A stretch of DNA of 64,000 nt from contig NC_019793.1 in assembly GCF_000317835.1 (NCBI RefSeq), positions 2,505,001 through 2,569,000 of the forward strand, written 5' to 3'. The DNA is from Deinococcus peraridilitoris DSM 19664. Lineage in GTDB: Bacteria; Deinococcota; Deinococci; Deinococcales; Deinococcaceae. How positions within the stretch are numbered: position 1 is the first letter of the stretch; each line of letters begins with the position of its first letter. Below are positions 17,128-24,776 of this stretch, one piece after another. The position numbers and the translations under genes were made by a program. Below the pieces are notes generated by a model. That model was not told the DNA's origin. It saw nothing but the letters and a program-made list of their open reading frames with translations, and ran no database searches.

Positions 17128-18168
17128 TCAGTTCTCGCGCTCCGTACGCGACGGCATGACCAGCTCGTGCAGACCGCGCTGCCACAGGTTCTGCTGCTCG
17201 TTCTGCCTGCGCTTTGCGTGATCCCAGGCGAGCAGCAGGGCCATCACCCCGTAAAAGGGCAGGTGCCCGACCAGTTCCTCCCAACGAAACACCGTCAGCG
17301 TCAGGTTGAAGGGCAGCCACGCCAGCACGATGATTTCGCGCGGAAAAAGATTGAACAGCAGGAACACCCCGACGAGCAGCTCCACGCTTCCCGCCAGCAG
17401 TACAAAGGTCTCGTCGGGCAGCGGCAGGCCGAAATTGCCGGGAACGTTCAGGGGGTACTCCTGCAAAAAGGCTCCCGCGAGCGGCAGATTGGCGAACTTC
17501 TCGCTGAAGGCCACCGCGATCAGGCTGAGGGCCACCCCGATGCGCAGGGCAGGCACCGCGAAGCGCGCGAGGCGGGCAGGTGGTTCGGTGTTTGGCAGGA
17601 CCAGCCGCCCGACCGAGAAGGGCCCGCGTCCGGCAAGGTAGAAAAACACCGCGAACCCCAGGTAGTGCAGATTGTCGAGCATGTCACTCACGCCTGCGAG
17701 CGCCAGACCCGCGAACCACAGCAGCCCGAGCGCCAGCGCGGCGATGCGGGTGAAGCCTCCGTAGAAGAGGGCCAGCGCGATACCGACTTCCAGCAGCCCC
17801 ACCGGATACGCCCAGCCGCCCAGCAGCTGGTTGTTGGGCGAGAACAGGCGGCCCTCCACGCCACTCACCAGCAGCGGTACGGCCAGGTGCGCGGCCAGAA
17901 TGGCCGGAATGAAGGCGTAGAGCAGCGCCAGCCGTTCACCTGTCGCGCCGAAAGTGGCGAAGGTGGGCAGGAAGCCGCGCCCGTCACGTCGACGCTGCCA
18001 CCACGCCGCCCCCAGCGCGCCCAGCAGAACCGCAGCGATCAGGGTGAGCGGCAGGGGCCGAAAAATCAGCTCGAAGCGGTTCGGGTAGGGGGCCGCGTCG
18101 ATGAACCATTTCTCGTGCGCGCTCGCCGTTCCGAGCAGTGCGAGCAGGCAGGGCAGCAAACGAAGCAT
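17128..18168 (-). CDS. DoxX-like exported/membrane protein with mature N-terminal His
   Basis: A 346-residue protein with about eight transmembrane segments in the second part resembling DoxX/TQO-type membrane proteins (PVGLLEVGIALALFYGG, ALRIGVALSLIAVAFSEKF, GSVELLVGVFLLFN). A cleavable signal (MLRLLPCLLALLGTASA) would leave HEKWFIDAAPYP as the mature start; an N-terminal His is the hallmark of copper-binding histidine-brace proteins. Its place beside the PCuAC-SCO-CtaG operon fits a role in copper or respiratory metabolism, but this is inference. Confidence 0.75.
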   Translation of the reverse strand: MLRLLPCLLALLGTASAHEKWFIDAAPYPNRFELIFRPLPLTLIAAVLLGALGAAWWQRRRDGRGFLPTFATFGATGERLALLYAFIPAILAAHLAVPLLVSGVEGRLFSPNNQLLGGWAYPVGLLEVGIALALFYGGFTRIAALALGLLWFAGLALAGVSDMLDNLHYLGFAVFFYLAGRGPFSVGRLVLPNTEPPARLARFAVPALRIGVALSLIAVAFSEKFANLPLAGAFLQEYPLNVPGNFGLPLPDETFVLLAGSVELLVGVFLLFNLFPREIIVLAWLPFNLTLTVFRWEELVGHLPFYGVMALLLAWDHAKRRQNEQQNLWQRGLHELVMPSRTEREN

Positions 18169-18347
18169 GCCTTAGCGTGTTCCGGCGTTCGGAGCGGGAG
18201 CAAGGGCGAACGTCTTGACGGGTACCTTCTGCGGACACTGAAGCCTTGAGCCATGCTTGAGGAACGGAGTGGCAACGGCGCCCGACCCGTACCCTCGGGG
18301 CAAGACGTGCTGTTGGGTACGCCGTGTAATGCGAGGTGAGTGTGTCC

Positions 18348-19079
18348 ATGTGGCTCGTTTCCCTGATTTCGCTGGTCCTGCTGGTCAGCACGCACCTGTT
18401 TGCAGGACGGCTGCGCTTCCTTTCAGGTACGCCGCGTAGCCACTGGCTGTCGCTGGCGGGGGGCATCTCGGTCGGATACGTGTTCATGCAGCTGCTGCCC
18501 GAACTGAGCGAAAGCCAGGAGGTGCTGCAGGAACGCGCCGGGCCGTCCCTGGCCTATCTGGAGCACCACGCTTATCTGGTGGCGCTCGTGGGGCTGGTGG
18601 TGTTCTACGGTCTCGACCGCCTGGCGCGCGCCTCACGGCAACGCCAAAGGCAGCAGGGAGCAGGGGACCATACCCATCCTGAGGCGTTCTGGCCGCACAT
18701 TCTGTCTTTCGCGGTGTACAACGCCCTGATCGGTTACCTGCTGCTGCACCGCGAGCAGGACAGCCCGCGCAGCCTGCTGACCTTCGCCGTCGCGTTGGCG
18801 CTGCATTTTGTGGTGAACGACTACGGTCTGCGTGAGGACCACAAGCATCAGTACGACCGGGTGGGCCGCTGGCTGGTCTCTGCGGCAATTGTGCTGGGCT
18901 GGCTGGTGGGCGTGCGCGTGGAGCTGCCCGAAACCACCGTCGCGGTGCTGCTGTCGTTCCTGTCCGGAGGCATTCTGATCAACGTCTTCAAGGAGGAGCT
19001 GCCCAGCGAGCGGGAAAGCCGCTTCTGGCCGTTTCTGCTGGGCGGTCTGCTGTACAGCGCCCTGCTGCTGCTGGCCTGA
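18348..19079 (+). CDS. ZIP-like membrane protein
   Basis: A 243-residue membrane protein with about seven hydrophobic segments and ZIP-transporter-like features: LSLAGGISVGYVFMQLLPEL, a His/Asp-containing loop (ALHFVVNDYGLREDHKHQYD) and LSFLSGGILINVFKEELPSE, where the Glu/Asp positions are typical of metal-coordinating helices. ZIP proteins import divalent metals such as zinc, iron or manganese. The ATG at 18348 has GAGGTGAG at 18333-18340 as ribosome binding site; a GTG at 18336 is an in-frame alternative. It diverges from the DoxX-like gene. Confidence 0.75.
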   Translation: MWLVSLISLVLLVSTHLFAGRLRFLSGTPRSHWLSLAGGISVGYVFMQLLPELSESQEVLQERAGPSLAYLEHHAYLVALVGLVVFYGLDRLARASRQRQRQQGAGDHTHPEAFWPHILSFAVYNALIGYLLLHREQDSPRSLLTFAVALALHFVVNDYGLREDHKHQYDRVGRWLVSAAIVLGWLVGVRVELPETTVAVLLSFLSGGILINVFKEELPSERESRFWPFLLGGLLYSALLLLA

Positions 19080-19083
19080 GCAG

Positions 19084-19120
19084 TACGCCAGAACCAGCGA
19101 AATACGCTAGAACCAGCGAA
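19084..19120 (+). repeat. Tandem 19-bp repeat carrying the Nudix promoter
   Basis: TACGCYAGAACCAGCGAA occurs at 19084-19101 and again at 19103-19120. The second copy contains the -10 (TAGAAC) and runs into the start codon of the Nudix gene; the first has CAGAAC instead of TAGAAC and so lacks the key T. Confidence 0.8.
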
Positions 19121-19587
19121 TGGATGCTTACCTGCGCTGGCTGCGCTCGAAAATCGGTCATGAAGTCATCAAGGCGCCGGGGGCCGGGGTCGTGGTGCGG
19201 GACGACCAGGGGCGCGTGCTGCTGACCCGCCGCAGTGACGACGGCACCTGGGGGCTGCTGGGCGGCTGGCTCAGCCCCGGCGAATCGGCCCTGGAAGCGG
19301 CTCGGCGTGAGGTGCTCGAGGAGTCCGGCTGGGAAGTCGAGGTGACCGGACTGCTCGGGGTGTACAGCGATCCGGCCGAGATGCGCTGGACCTATCCCAA
19401 CGGCGACCAGGCCGAGTTCGTGAACGTGATCTTCGAGGGCCGCCTGCTGCGCCAGGTGGGAGAACCTGACGACGAGACGCTCGAACTGCGCTTTTTCTCG
19501 CGTGAGGATCTGCCCGAGGTGCGGCCCAACGACCGCCGTCCGGTTGCGGACGCGCTGTCAGGCGCACCCCGGCCGTTTGTTCGCTGA
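19120..19587 (+). CDS. Nudix hydrolase
   Basis: A 155-residue hydrolase of nucleoside diphosphates linked to another moiety. The Nudix box is complete: GGWLSPGESALEAARREVLEESGWEV (residues ~49-72), with the REVLEESG core that binds magnesium. Deinococcus genomes are rich in such enzymes, thought to clean up oxidised nucleotides or signalling dinucleotides; the substrate is unknown. A TAGAAC -10 at 19108-19113 ends six bases before the ATG, consistent with leaderless transcription. Confidence 0.93.
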   Translation: MDAYLRWLRSKIGHEVIKAPGAGVVVRDDQGRVLLTRRSDDGTWGLLGGWLSPGESALEAARREVLEESGWEVEVTGLLGVYSDPAEMRWTYPNGDQAEFVNVIFEGRLLRQVGEPDDETLELRFFSREDLPEVRPNDRRPVADALSGAPRPFVR

Positions 19588-19742
19588 GTCATACGGACTT
19601 GCGTTCCCCGAGCGTCTTGCCACTCACCCACTTTCTTTCACGCATGACGCGTGGCACGGTGAACCAAGGCGGCGCGGGAGTTGACCAGTCCAGGGACGGA
19701 GCGGAGGATAGACTGCGACCTTTGGAAAGGTGAGTGACAAAC

Positions 19743-20090
19743 ATGCCGAACAACAATGAATTCGCAGTTGGAATGCAGGCCGTGATCATGCGCAATCACC
19801 GCCCATGGAAAACAACCCGGGTGGAAGGCCGACATGGGGATGTGGTGCGCGTCGACGGTGGCTTCGAATACAGCGCCACGACAGGCGAGCGGATCGATAC
19901 GGGCAACAAGGCCAACACGGAAGAACTGGTCGAGGCCACGCCGGCGCGCCTGGCGTACATCGAAGTGCGGGAGTTTCTCGCGGGCGCAGCGACCGTGAAT
20001 ATTCGGACGGTCAGTCCTGAGGCGATGGTGCGCCTGGCCGAGTTGGTCCGGGAGTTTCAGCAGATCACCAACACTGGACGGGACGAGTAG
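19743..20090 (+). CDS. Uncharacterised small soluble protein (115 aa)
   Basis: A 115-residue protein of unknown family. It has a beta-rich first half (AVGMQAVIMRNHRPWKTTRV, GDVVRVDGGFEYSATTG) and a helical C-terminus (PEAMVRLAELVREFQQI). The ATG at 19743 is preceded by AAGGTGAG, a good ribosome binding site; a GTG at 19734 inside that site is the longer alternative. A TAGACT at 19708-19713 may be its -10. Codon use is like that of core genes, so it is probably native, lying just left of the low-GC island. Confidence 0.6.
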   Translation: MPNNNEFAVGMQAVIMRNHRPWKTTRVEGRHGDVVRVDGGFEYSATTGERIDTGNKANTEELVEATPARLAYIEVREFLAGAATVNIRTVSPEAMVRLAELVREFQQITNTGRDE

Positions 20091-20397
20091 GTGCTTGATT
20101 GTGCCACCAGCATGAAACACTGAGAAAGAAATGGCCCGCTCGGGCCTTGCGGTGAGGTACACGTTCGAGCCTGGGCCGCCGCGCACGACGTGTTTGCCGA
20201 CGTTCTTATAAAAGATGTGGTTGAACTGACTTGTTTCAGCTTAGAAAATGCGGTCTAGCATGGTATTCTGGCCTTTCTATAGGTCTCGCCGCCGCGGGCG
20301 AGGGGGCCGTTTAGAAGTACTGGCGAAGATTTGCGGCAGTCTGGCAGTAACTCGTCTGCTATTAATGGTAATGCACAACAAAAACAGGTGACGATTG
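20091..20397. other. Left flank of the low-GC island
   Basis: 307 bases whose GC content falls sharply after ~20200. A short GC hairpin (20133-20146) may end transcription of the 115-residue gene. An extended -10 (TGGTATTCT, around 20264) is a candidate promoter for the small peptide gene. Confidence 0.45.
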
Positions 20398-20577
20398 ATG
20401 AAAAACGCTATTCGACGCCGTGTTTCCACTATTTTTTCTACGACCGCACTTATCGGTTTCGTGACCCAAGCAAGTGAGCTATCACTACCCAAGGTGAAGG
20501 GTGCTGGTCCTTCAGTTTCTGGATTGTCTTCATTACGAACTGCTTCGGTTGAGGGATTCATGGCTAATAACAAATAG
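20398..20577 (+). CDS. Small exported peptide, candidate precursor peptide
   Basis: A 59-residue peptide starting MKNAIRRRVSTIF. It has a basic start (KNAIRRR) followed by a hydrophobic stretch (IFSTTALIGFVTQA) like a short signal or leader, then a Ser/Gly/Val-rich tail ending VEGFMANNK. AGGTGA lies seven bases upstream of the ATG, a strong ribosome binding site, which is the main reason for calling it. It sits in low-GC DNA with a thioredoxin-like gene further on, now separated by an IS66 insertion. It could be a secreted bacteriocin-like or modified peptide; no family is recognised. Confidence 0.5.
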   Translation: MKNAIRRRVSTIFSTTALIGFVTQASELSLPKVKGAGPSVSGLSSLRTASVEGFMANNK

Positions 20578-20651
20578 TTGTGAACTGGCTTGGCAGCGTT
20601 GGCTTTAACGATGCCCACAGGGTCTCTCGCGCAAAATAATGACCAACCTAC

Positions 20652-20659
20652 CCCGCAAG
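20652..20659 (+). repeat. Left 8-bp target site duplication (CCCGCAAG)
   Basis: CCCGCAAG directly precedes the left inverted repeat of the IS66 element and is repeated exactly at 22459-22466. Eight bases is the usual duplication length of IS66. Confidence 0.9.
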
Positions 20660-20706
20660 GTAACTACTCAGCGGGGGGTCTGGGCTTCGGCAAGGCTGTA
20701 GAGTAG

Positions 20707-22082
20707 GGCATCTCCGACGACACCTGCCCGAACTGCAAAAAGCTGGAAGCTCAGCTGGCCGAAGTGCTGGCTGAACTTCGAGAAATCAAGGCGCGCCTCG
20801 GACTCAACAGCAGCACCTCCCACCAGCCACCCAGCCAGGACAAACCCTGGGCACCAAAGAGTGAGCGTCAGAAAACAGGCCGGACACCAGGTGCTCAGGC
20901 CGGCCACAAGGGCAAGACACTGAAGATGGTGGAGCACCCGGATGAGGTGGTGACGCTTCCGATTACCGGCTATTGCGGTTGCGGTCAGTCCTGGGAGGGG
21001 ATAGCAGTGAGTGATGAACTGGCCCGCCAGGTTCTGGACCTCCCGAAGATCCGTCTGCATGCGCTGGAATATCGTGCCCAGGTCAAGGTCTGCCCGTCGT
21101 GTCAGCACCGGGAGCAAGCTCCCTTTCCCGCGCATGTCCCAGGTCAGGTGCAGTACGGTCCCCGCGTGCATGGCTTGGCGGTCTACCTAATGCCGTGCAG
21201 TTCGTCCCCCTGAAGCGGACCTCGAACATCCTGGAAGCGATCTGCGGAGCACGCCTGAGTGACGGCACCATTTCGTTGAACCTTAAGTTGGCGGCTCAGC
21301 GTCTGGTGCCTTTTGAGACGGAGCTCAAAGCCGCACTCCTGAAGGAGTCCGATCTTCACGCGGACGAGACCGGCTGCAAGGTCAAGGGGAAGCTGGCGTG
21401 GATGCACGTGGTGAGCAGCAAGCAACTCACGCTGTATGGTCATCACGCACAGCGCGGGTACGCTGCTCTGAAAGCCATGGACGTGCTTCCTCACTTCAAG
21501 GGGACACTCGTTCACGACGCCTGGAGCACGTATTTCCAGCTTCCCGCTGAGCATGCCTTGTGCAATGCACACCTGCTGAGGGAATGGCGGCATCTGGAGG
21601 AACAGCATGGACAGTTTTGGGCCGGGGAGCTGCGCAGCGCTATGCAGTTCGTCTATCACGAGTACAAAGCTGGCACGCTGACTGCAGAGGGAAAAGCCGC
21701 GTTCCTGAGGCAGTTCGATAAGTTGGTGCAGGCCGGATTAGACACCAACCCAGCAGTGGAACCGGTACCTGGACAGCGCGGAAGAGTAAAGCAGACCCTC
21801 GGACGGAACCTGGCCTTGAGGTGTCAGCGGCATCGGGAGGCGATTCTGCGTTTCCTTCATTACGAGCAGGTGCCGTTTGATAACAATCAAGCGGAGCGCG
21901 ATATACGGATGGTGTGCGTGAAGCGGAAGGTTTCGGGTGGCTTTCGTTCGATGGAAGGTGGGGTGAACTTCTGCCGCCTTAGAAGTTACTCCTCGACGCT
22001 TCAGAAGCAGGGACTGAATATTTGGCAGGGACTCATCAGCGTCTTTCGTGGTGATATCCTCCTGCCCAACCTCTCGTGCTGA
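20707..22082 (+). pseudogene. tnpC: IS66 transposase TnpC, frameshifted
   Basis: The N-terminal part reads from ~20713 (DDTCPNCKKLEAQLAEVLAE, a zinc-finger-like Cys pair and coiled coil) through GLNSSTSHQPPSQDKPW and CGCGQSW to VHGLAVYL near 21189. There the frame changes by one base (at the run CTAATG) and continues as [17 protein letters not shown], with [40 protein letters not shown] and [20 protein letters not shown], the DDE-catalytic regions of IS66 transposases, ending at 22082. No ATG exists at the expected N-terminus; GTG at 20764 is the first usual start. A single-base deletion best explains the break. Confidence 0.88.
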
Positions 22083-22102
22083 AGCATTACCTGGAGTGAT
22101 CT

Positions 22103-22408
22103 ATGGACTCTGATAAGATCGACAAGATCGTTAATGACTACCTTGCTCAAAATACCGAAGTCGCATATTTGTTCGCTGGACTTTTTTGTATCGGATACGG
22201 CGCCCGGCTCTATTGGCCCGTGCGGCAAGCTTTGCGCAGTGGAATAATTGCGCATCGCCATGGTAGCAAGACGCAGCACATGATGCGCGATGCAGACCCT
22301 CTTAACTTTGCTCTCGTACTAGCCGTCCAGTTAAAACGAGCAGTGATGGCCGTGATTGTCGGGGCACTCTTTTCCTTTGGCGCGATTATTAATCTAGCTC
22401 GCTTTTAG
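22103..22408 (+). CDS. Passenger membrane protein inside the IS66 element
   Basis: A 101-residue protein starting MDSDKIDKIVNDYLAQN, with two hydrophobic segments (VAYLFAGLFCIGYGARLYW at ~20-38 and VMAVIVGALFSFGAIINLA at ~81-99) and a polar, His-containing loop between them. It is neither TnpA nor TnpB of IS66 and lies between the transposase stop (22082) and the right inverted repeat. Start context (gtgatctATG) lacks a strong ribosome site. A long hairpin follows it directly. Function unknown. Confidence 0.6.
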   Translation: MDSDKIDKIVNDYLAQNTEVAYLFAGLFCIGYGARLYWPVRQALRSGIIAHRHGSKTQHMMRDADPLNFALVLAVQLKRAVMAVIVGALFSFGAIINLARF

Positions 22409-22414
22409 ATTGTT

Positions 22415-22459
22415 GGTGACTACTCAGCGCGGGACTGGTGCTCGCGCTGAGTAGTCACC
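22415..22459. repeat. 17-bp perfect hairpin containing the right IS66 end
   Basis: 22415-22431 pairs perfectly with 22443-22459 around an 11-base loop. Each arm holds a copy of the terminal repeat core (TGACTACTCAGCGCG). It closes the passenger gene transcript and also presents an inverted second copy of the IS end. Confidence 0.8.
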
Positions 22460-22466
22460 CCGCAAG
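22459..22466 (+). repeat. Right 8-bp target site duplication (CCCGCAAG)
   Basis: An exact copy of 20652-20659, immediately outside the right inverted repeat. Confidence 0.9.
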
Positions 22467-22624
22467 GTCAATACTGCGTATACATCCTGTTCCCGGTACA
22501 AATATGCGCTTACTGGTGAAATAAAAGAAGTGATGAATATTAAGGCATCACTTCCATGTCTTGGAGTACATATGGCCATAAAAATAGGAATCGTCCCTCC
22601 AAAAGAACGCGTCCCCCCTCCAGT

Positions 22625-23059
22625 ATGATCGCCGTCGTCTCAAACATGCTGTTTCCAAAACGCGGCGTTGGAAAGTCCCCACCGGCGTCTTTTCTCTATC
22701 CTTCCAGTGGGCGTCGCCTGTTTTACTTCCGCAACAAGGGGTGTATAATATGTGGCCTGATTGATATGAAAGTCGCAAGCGCGGCACATCAATCGGGTGT
22801 TACACTTATTATTATTGACCGATGGCCACACGAAGGACGACCGAAGCAGTCTACACCCTATTTAGATGATGTTGGTAATATTGTTGACTCTGATGGCACC
22901 TTGAATAAGGCATTTGACGTTGCTATCTATCCTACATTTGTTTTTGTTGATGACAGCAATAAAATTGTCGTCCGAGAAGTGGGAGCGGAGGCTAAGCCGG
23001 AAGTTTTCGACGAACACCTTCTCAAGCACTTCAACGCTCACCTCGATATTCCTATATAA
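22625..23059 (+). CDS. Thioredoxin-like redox protein
   Basis: A 144-residue protein with a thioredoxin-like fold: LFYFRNKGCIICGLIDMKVA carries the redox Cys pair (CIIC), followed by GVTLIIIDRW, a cis-Pro region (AIYPTFVFVDDSNKIVVREV) and a C-terminal helix (EHLLKHF). The CxxC and the YPTFVFVD segment are characteristic of TlpA/thioredoxin proteins. The frame is open further upstream to 22556, but the ATG at 22625 overlaps the stop of the possible upstream gene. Its low GC content and rare codons (ATA, AAT, TTT) differ from the surroundings, suggesting horizontal origin. Confidence 0.7.
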   Translation: MIAVVSNMLFPKRGVGKSPPASFLYPSSGRRLFYFRNKGCIICGLIDMKVASAAHQSGVTLIIIDRWPHEGRPKQSTPYLDDVGNIVDSDGTLNKAFDVAIYPTFVFVDDSNKIVVREVGAEAKPEVFDEHLLKHFNAHLDIPI

Positions 23060-23110
23060 GGATCCATCAAAGTGCTCCTGAGGGGGTCAGCCCTGACGGC
23101 CCGACAGAGT

Positions 23111-23400
23111 TTATGAAGTTGGGCGAAAAGCGAGCGTCCAGACGGTGTGGAGGGCATCTGAAAGCGAAGGTCTTCGACGTTCGTGGGACGGCGGCCGGGA
23201 CGGGTCAGGATCAGCTCCCCCGACCAGACGCAACACGGCAAAGAAGGGTTTGCCCTGAGACAAGGCTTGTTGCACCGTTTTCCAGCCCAGCTTGAAGTAC
23301 GACAGTCCCCGCTGCCAGTGAGAATCCACACTTCTCCGCTCTCCCGTGTCGACAGCGAAGGTTCCTTCGGAGACCAGCAGCAAGGTCAGCAGGTGAGGAT
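23111..23400 (-). pseudogene. C-terminal remnant of an IS4-type transposase
   Basis: The minus-strand frame reads LLTLLLVSEGTFAVDTGER, SHWQRGLSYFKLGWKTVQQAL and GKPFFAVLRLVGGADPDPS, which I recognise as the C-terminal part of IS4-like transposases common in Deinococcus. The rest of the transposase is absent and the tail is unrelated, so this is a fragment. It marks the right edge of the island. Confidence 0.7.
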
Positions 23401-23496
23401 GTCAGAATAAAGTTGCCTGGAACGCACTTCTTTTGGGTTCACACCCCACAATGGGGCTAAAAGTTCGCTCCAGACAGCTTCTATCTAAACTGCAAG

Positions 23497-23643
23497 ATGT
23501 GGTTCAGGGATTTTCTCGACAAGATCACGCCGCACCGGCACGGAGACGACGAGCCCCTGGCAGAAGAAGTGACCCCGCGCTATTTCAGTAGCCCGGTCCC
23601 TGACCCAGCGCGAACCGCACGTCCACGCGATTCAGGCGGGTGA
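23497..23643 (+). CDS. Possible short gene or gene fragment (48 aa)
   Basis: A 48-codon frame starting MWFRDFLDKITPHRHGDDE. A TAAACT at 23486-23491 lies five bases before the ATG, matching the leaderless pattern. The last third overlaps the end of the convergent gene at 23585. It may be the surviving front of a gene cut by insertion events; the evidence is thin. Confidence 0.3.
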   Translation: MWFRDFLDKITPHRHGDDEPLAEEVTPRYFSSPVPDPARTARPRDSGG

Positions 23644-24571
23644 CGCCCTCGGTGGTGCCCAGTTCGGGGCGCGGCATCAGCGAGAACGTCGCGCGGCGCT
23701 CTTTCCCGCCCTGCTGCGCGGTGAGGGTGACCGTCCACTCGCCTTCCTTGCTGCGCCGCGGGACGCCGGGGGTCCAGCCTCGGGTACGCAGGGCGGTGAG
23801 GTAGTGGGTCAACACGGCGTCGGGAGCCTGCGCGCTGCGCACGATGACGTAGGTGGTGTAGAAGGGACCGTTCGGGCCTTCCAGGCCGTAGCTGCTGCCG
23901 CTGGGGCTGATCCTGGTGCCGGCCGGGGCGGGCAGCGAGGGAAGCACCAGCCCACTGGCCCGCAACTCGGCCAGCGGATCACGCACGCTTTGGTTGCGTC
24001 CCGGCGAGTAAAAGTTCTGCTGGGCCGGGTCGGTCCACTCCAGGTTGGCAGGGCAGGTCGAGCTGGCCCCCTCGAACGACGAATAGCGGTAGGTGACCCG
24101 AGTGCCCCCAGCAGCAGGGATGGCTTGCACCACCAGGCTGCCGGGCACACCGGGCCTGCACTGACCGGAAAAGGCCTGGACGACCGTTCCATTCCCGAAA
24201 CTGCTCTGGAAGACGCCCTCGGTAGTGGCGCTTTCGTACTGGTCGCGCCAGCCTTCCAGCGCGAGCACCTTGCGCGCTGTCACCCGTGCCGCTTCGGGGG
24301 CCACAGTGGTGTGGACCACCACCAGGGTTGACCACGGTTGTACGACCGATCCGATCAGCGTCTGTCCTGGCAGGTTCGGCAAGCGGAAGGGCAACGCCGG
24401 TGGAAGCTGGCCAGGCCGGAAGGCTTCCGGGCTACCGACCCCGGCGGTGGCCAGCAGCAGGGCACGTTCGGCTTCGGTCAGGCGCGAGAAGAGGTCAGGA
24501 CTGGCCGGTTGTGCCAGCGCAGCTCCACCGACGAGCAGACTCATGGCCAGGATGCGCAGGGAGGAGATCAT
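23585..24571 (-). CDS. Uncharacterised exported protein (328 aa)
   Basis: A 328-residue protein with a signal peptide (ILAMSLLVGGAALAQPAS) and no transmembrane segment after it, so probably periplasmic or secreted. Two similar halves may exist: each has a stretch in which a prediction-like residue pattern of alternating strands surrounds GW (ALEGWRDQYESA and ALRTRGWTPGVPRRS). No catalytic motif or family recognised. A TACAGT -10 on the minus strand (24582-24577) lies five bases before the ATG, supporting this start and leaderless expression. Confidence 0.75.
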   Translation of the reverse strand: MISSLRILAMSLLVGGAALAQPASPDLFSRLTEAERALLLATAGVGSPEAFRPGQLPPALPFRLPNLPGQTLIGSVVQPWSTLVVVHTTVAPEAARVTARKVLALEGWRDQYESATTEGVFQSSFGNGTVVQAFSGQCRPGVPGSLVVQAIPAAGGTRVTYRYSSFEGASSTCPANLEWTDPAQQNFYSPGRNQSVRDPLAELRASGLVLPSLPAPAGTRISPSGSSYGLEGPNGPFYTTYVIVRSAQAPDAVLTHYLTALRTRGWTPGVPRRSKEGEWTVTLTAQQGGKERRATFSLMPRPELGTTEGVTRLNRVDVRFALGQGPGY

Positions 24572-24776
24572 GCCGCACTGTACGTCGAGTGCGCCCGCCC
24601 TGAGAGCGAATGTGTGGTGAACGAAGCGGCTGAGACTGACGCTATTGCAACGACCGCCTGTCCGTAAGGTGTGAGCGTGTGCCGGTCATTCAGTCTGCTC
24701 CTGGTAAGCCCGTTTCGTACGACCGCCAGCGGCAAGCTCACCACCCTGCCGTGAAGCACAGTGTATGCAGGAATGC

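Larger units (their letters stand above)
20660..22458 (+). mobile_element. IS66-family insertion sequence (1799 bp)
   Basis: Terminal inverted repeats begin GTAACTACTCAGCG on the left (20660) and, read inward on the other strand, GTGACTACTCAGCG on the right (ending 22458). Exact 8-bp target duplications flank both ends, showing a single recent-looking insertion. The element carries only a tnpC-type transposase, as in the ISBst12-like subgroup without tnpA and tnpB, plus a passenger membrane protein gene before the right end. The transposase is frameshifted, so this copy cannot move on its own unless it uses programmed frameshifting or help from another copy. Confidence 0.93.
20639..22628 (+). 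pseudogene. Possible small gene split by the IS66 insertion
   Basis: Removing the element and one target copy joins an ATG at 20639 (MTNLPRK) to 22467-22628 in one open frame of 60 codons. Its TGA overlaps the ATG of the thioredoxin-like gene in the four bases ATGA (22625-22628), as in coupled genes. No family is recognised and the upstream ribosome site is weak, so this could be chance. Confidence 0.3.

Noticed and set aside
20277..20618. 113-codon minus-strand frame opposite the small peptide
   Set aside because: No start signals and no recognisable sequence; the plus-strand peptide has a good ribosome site.
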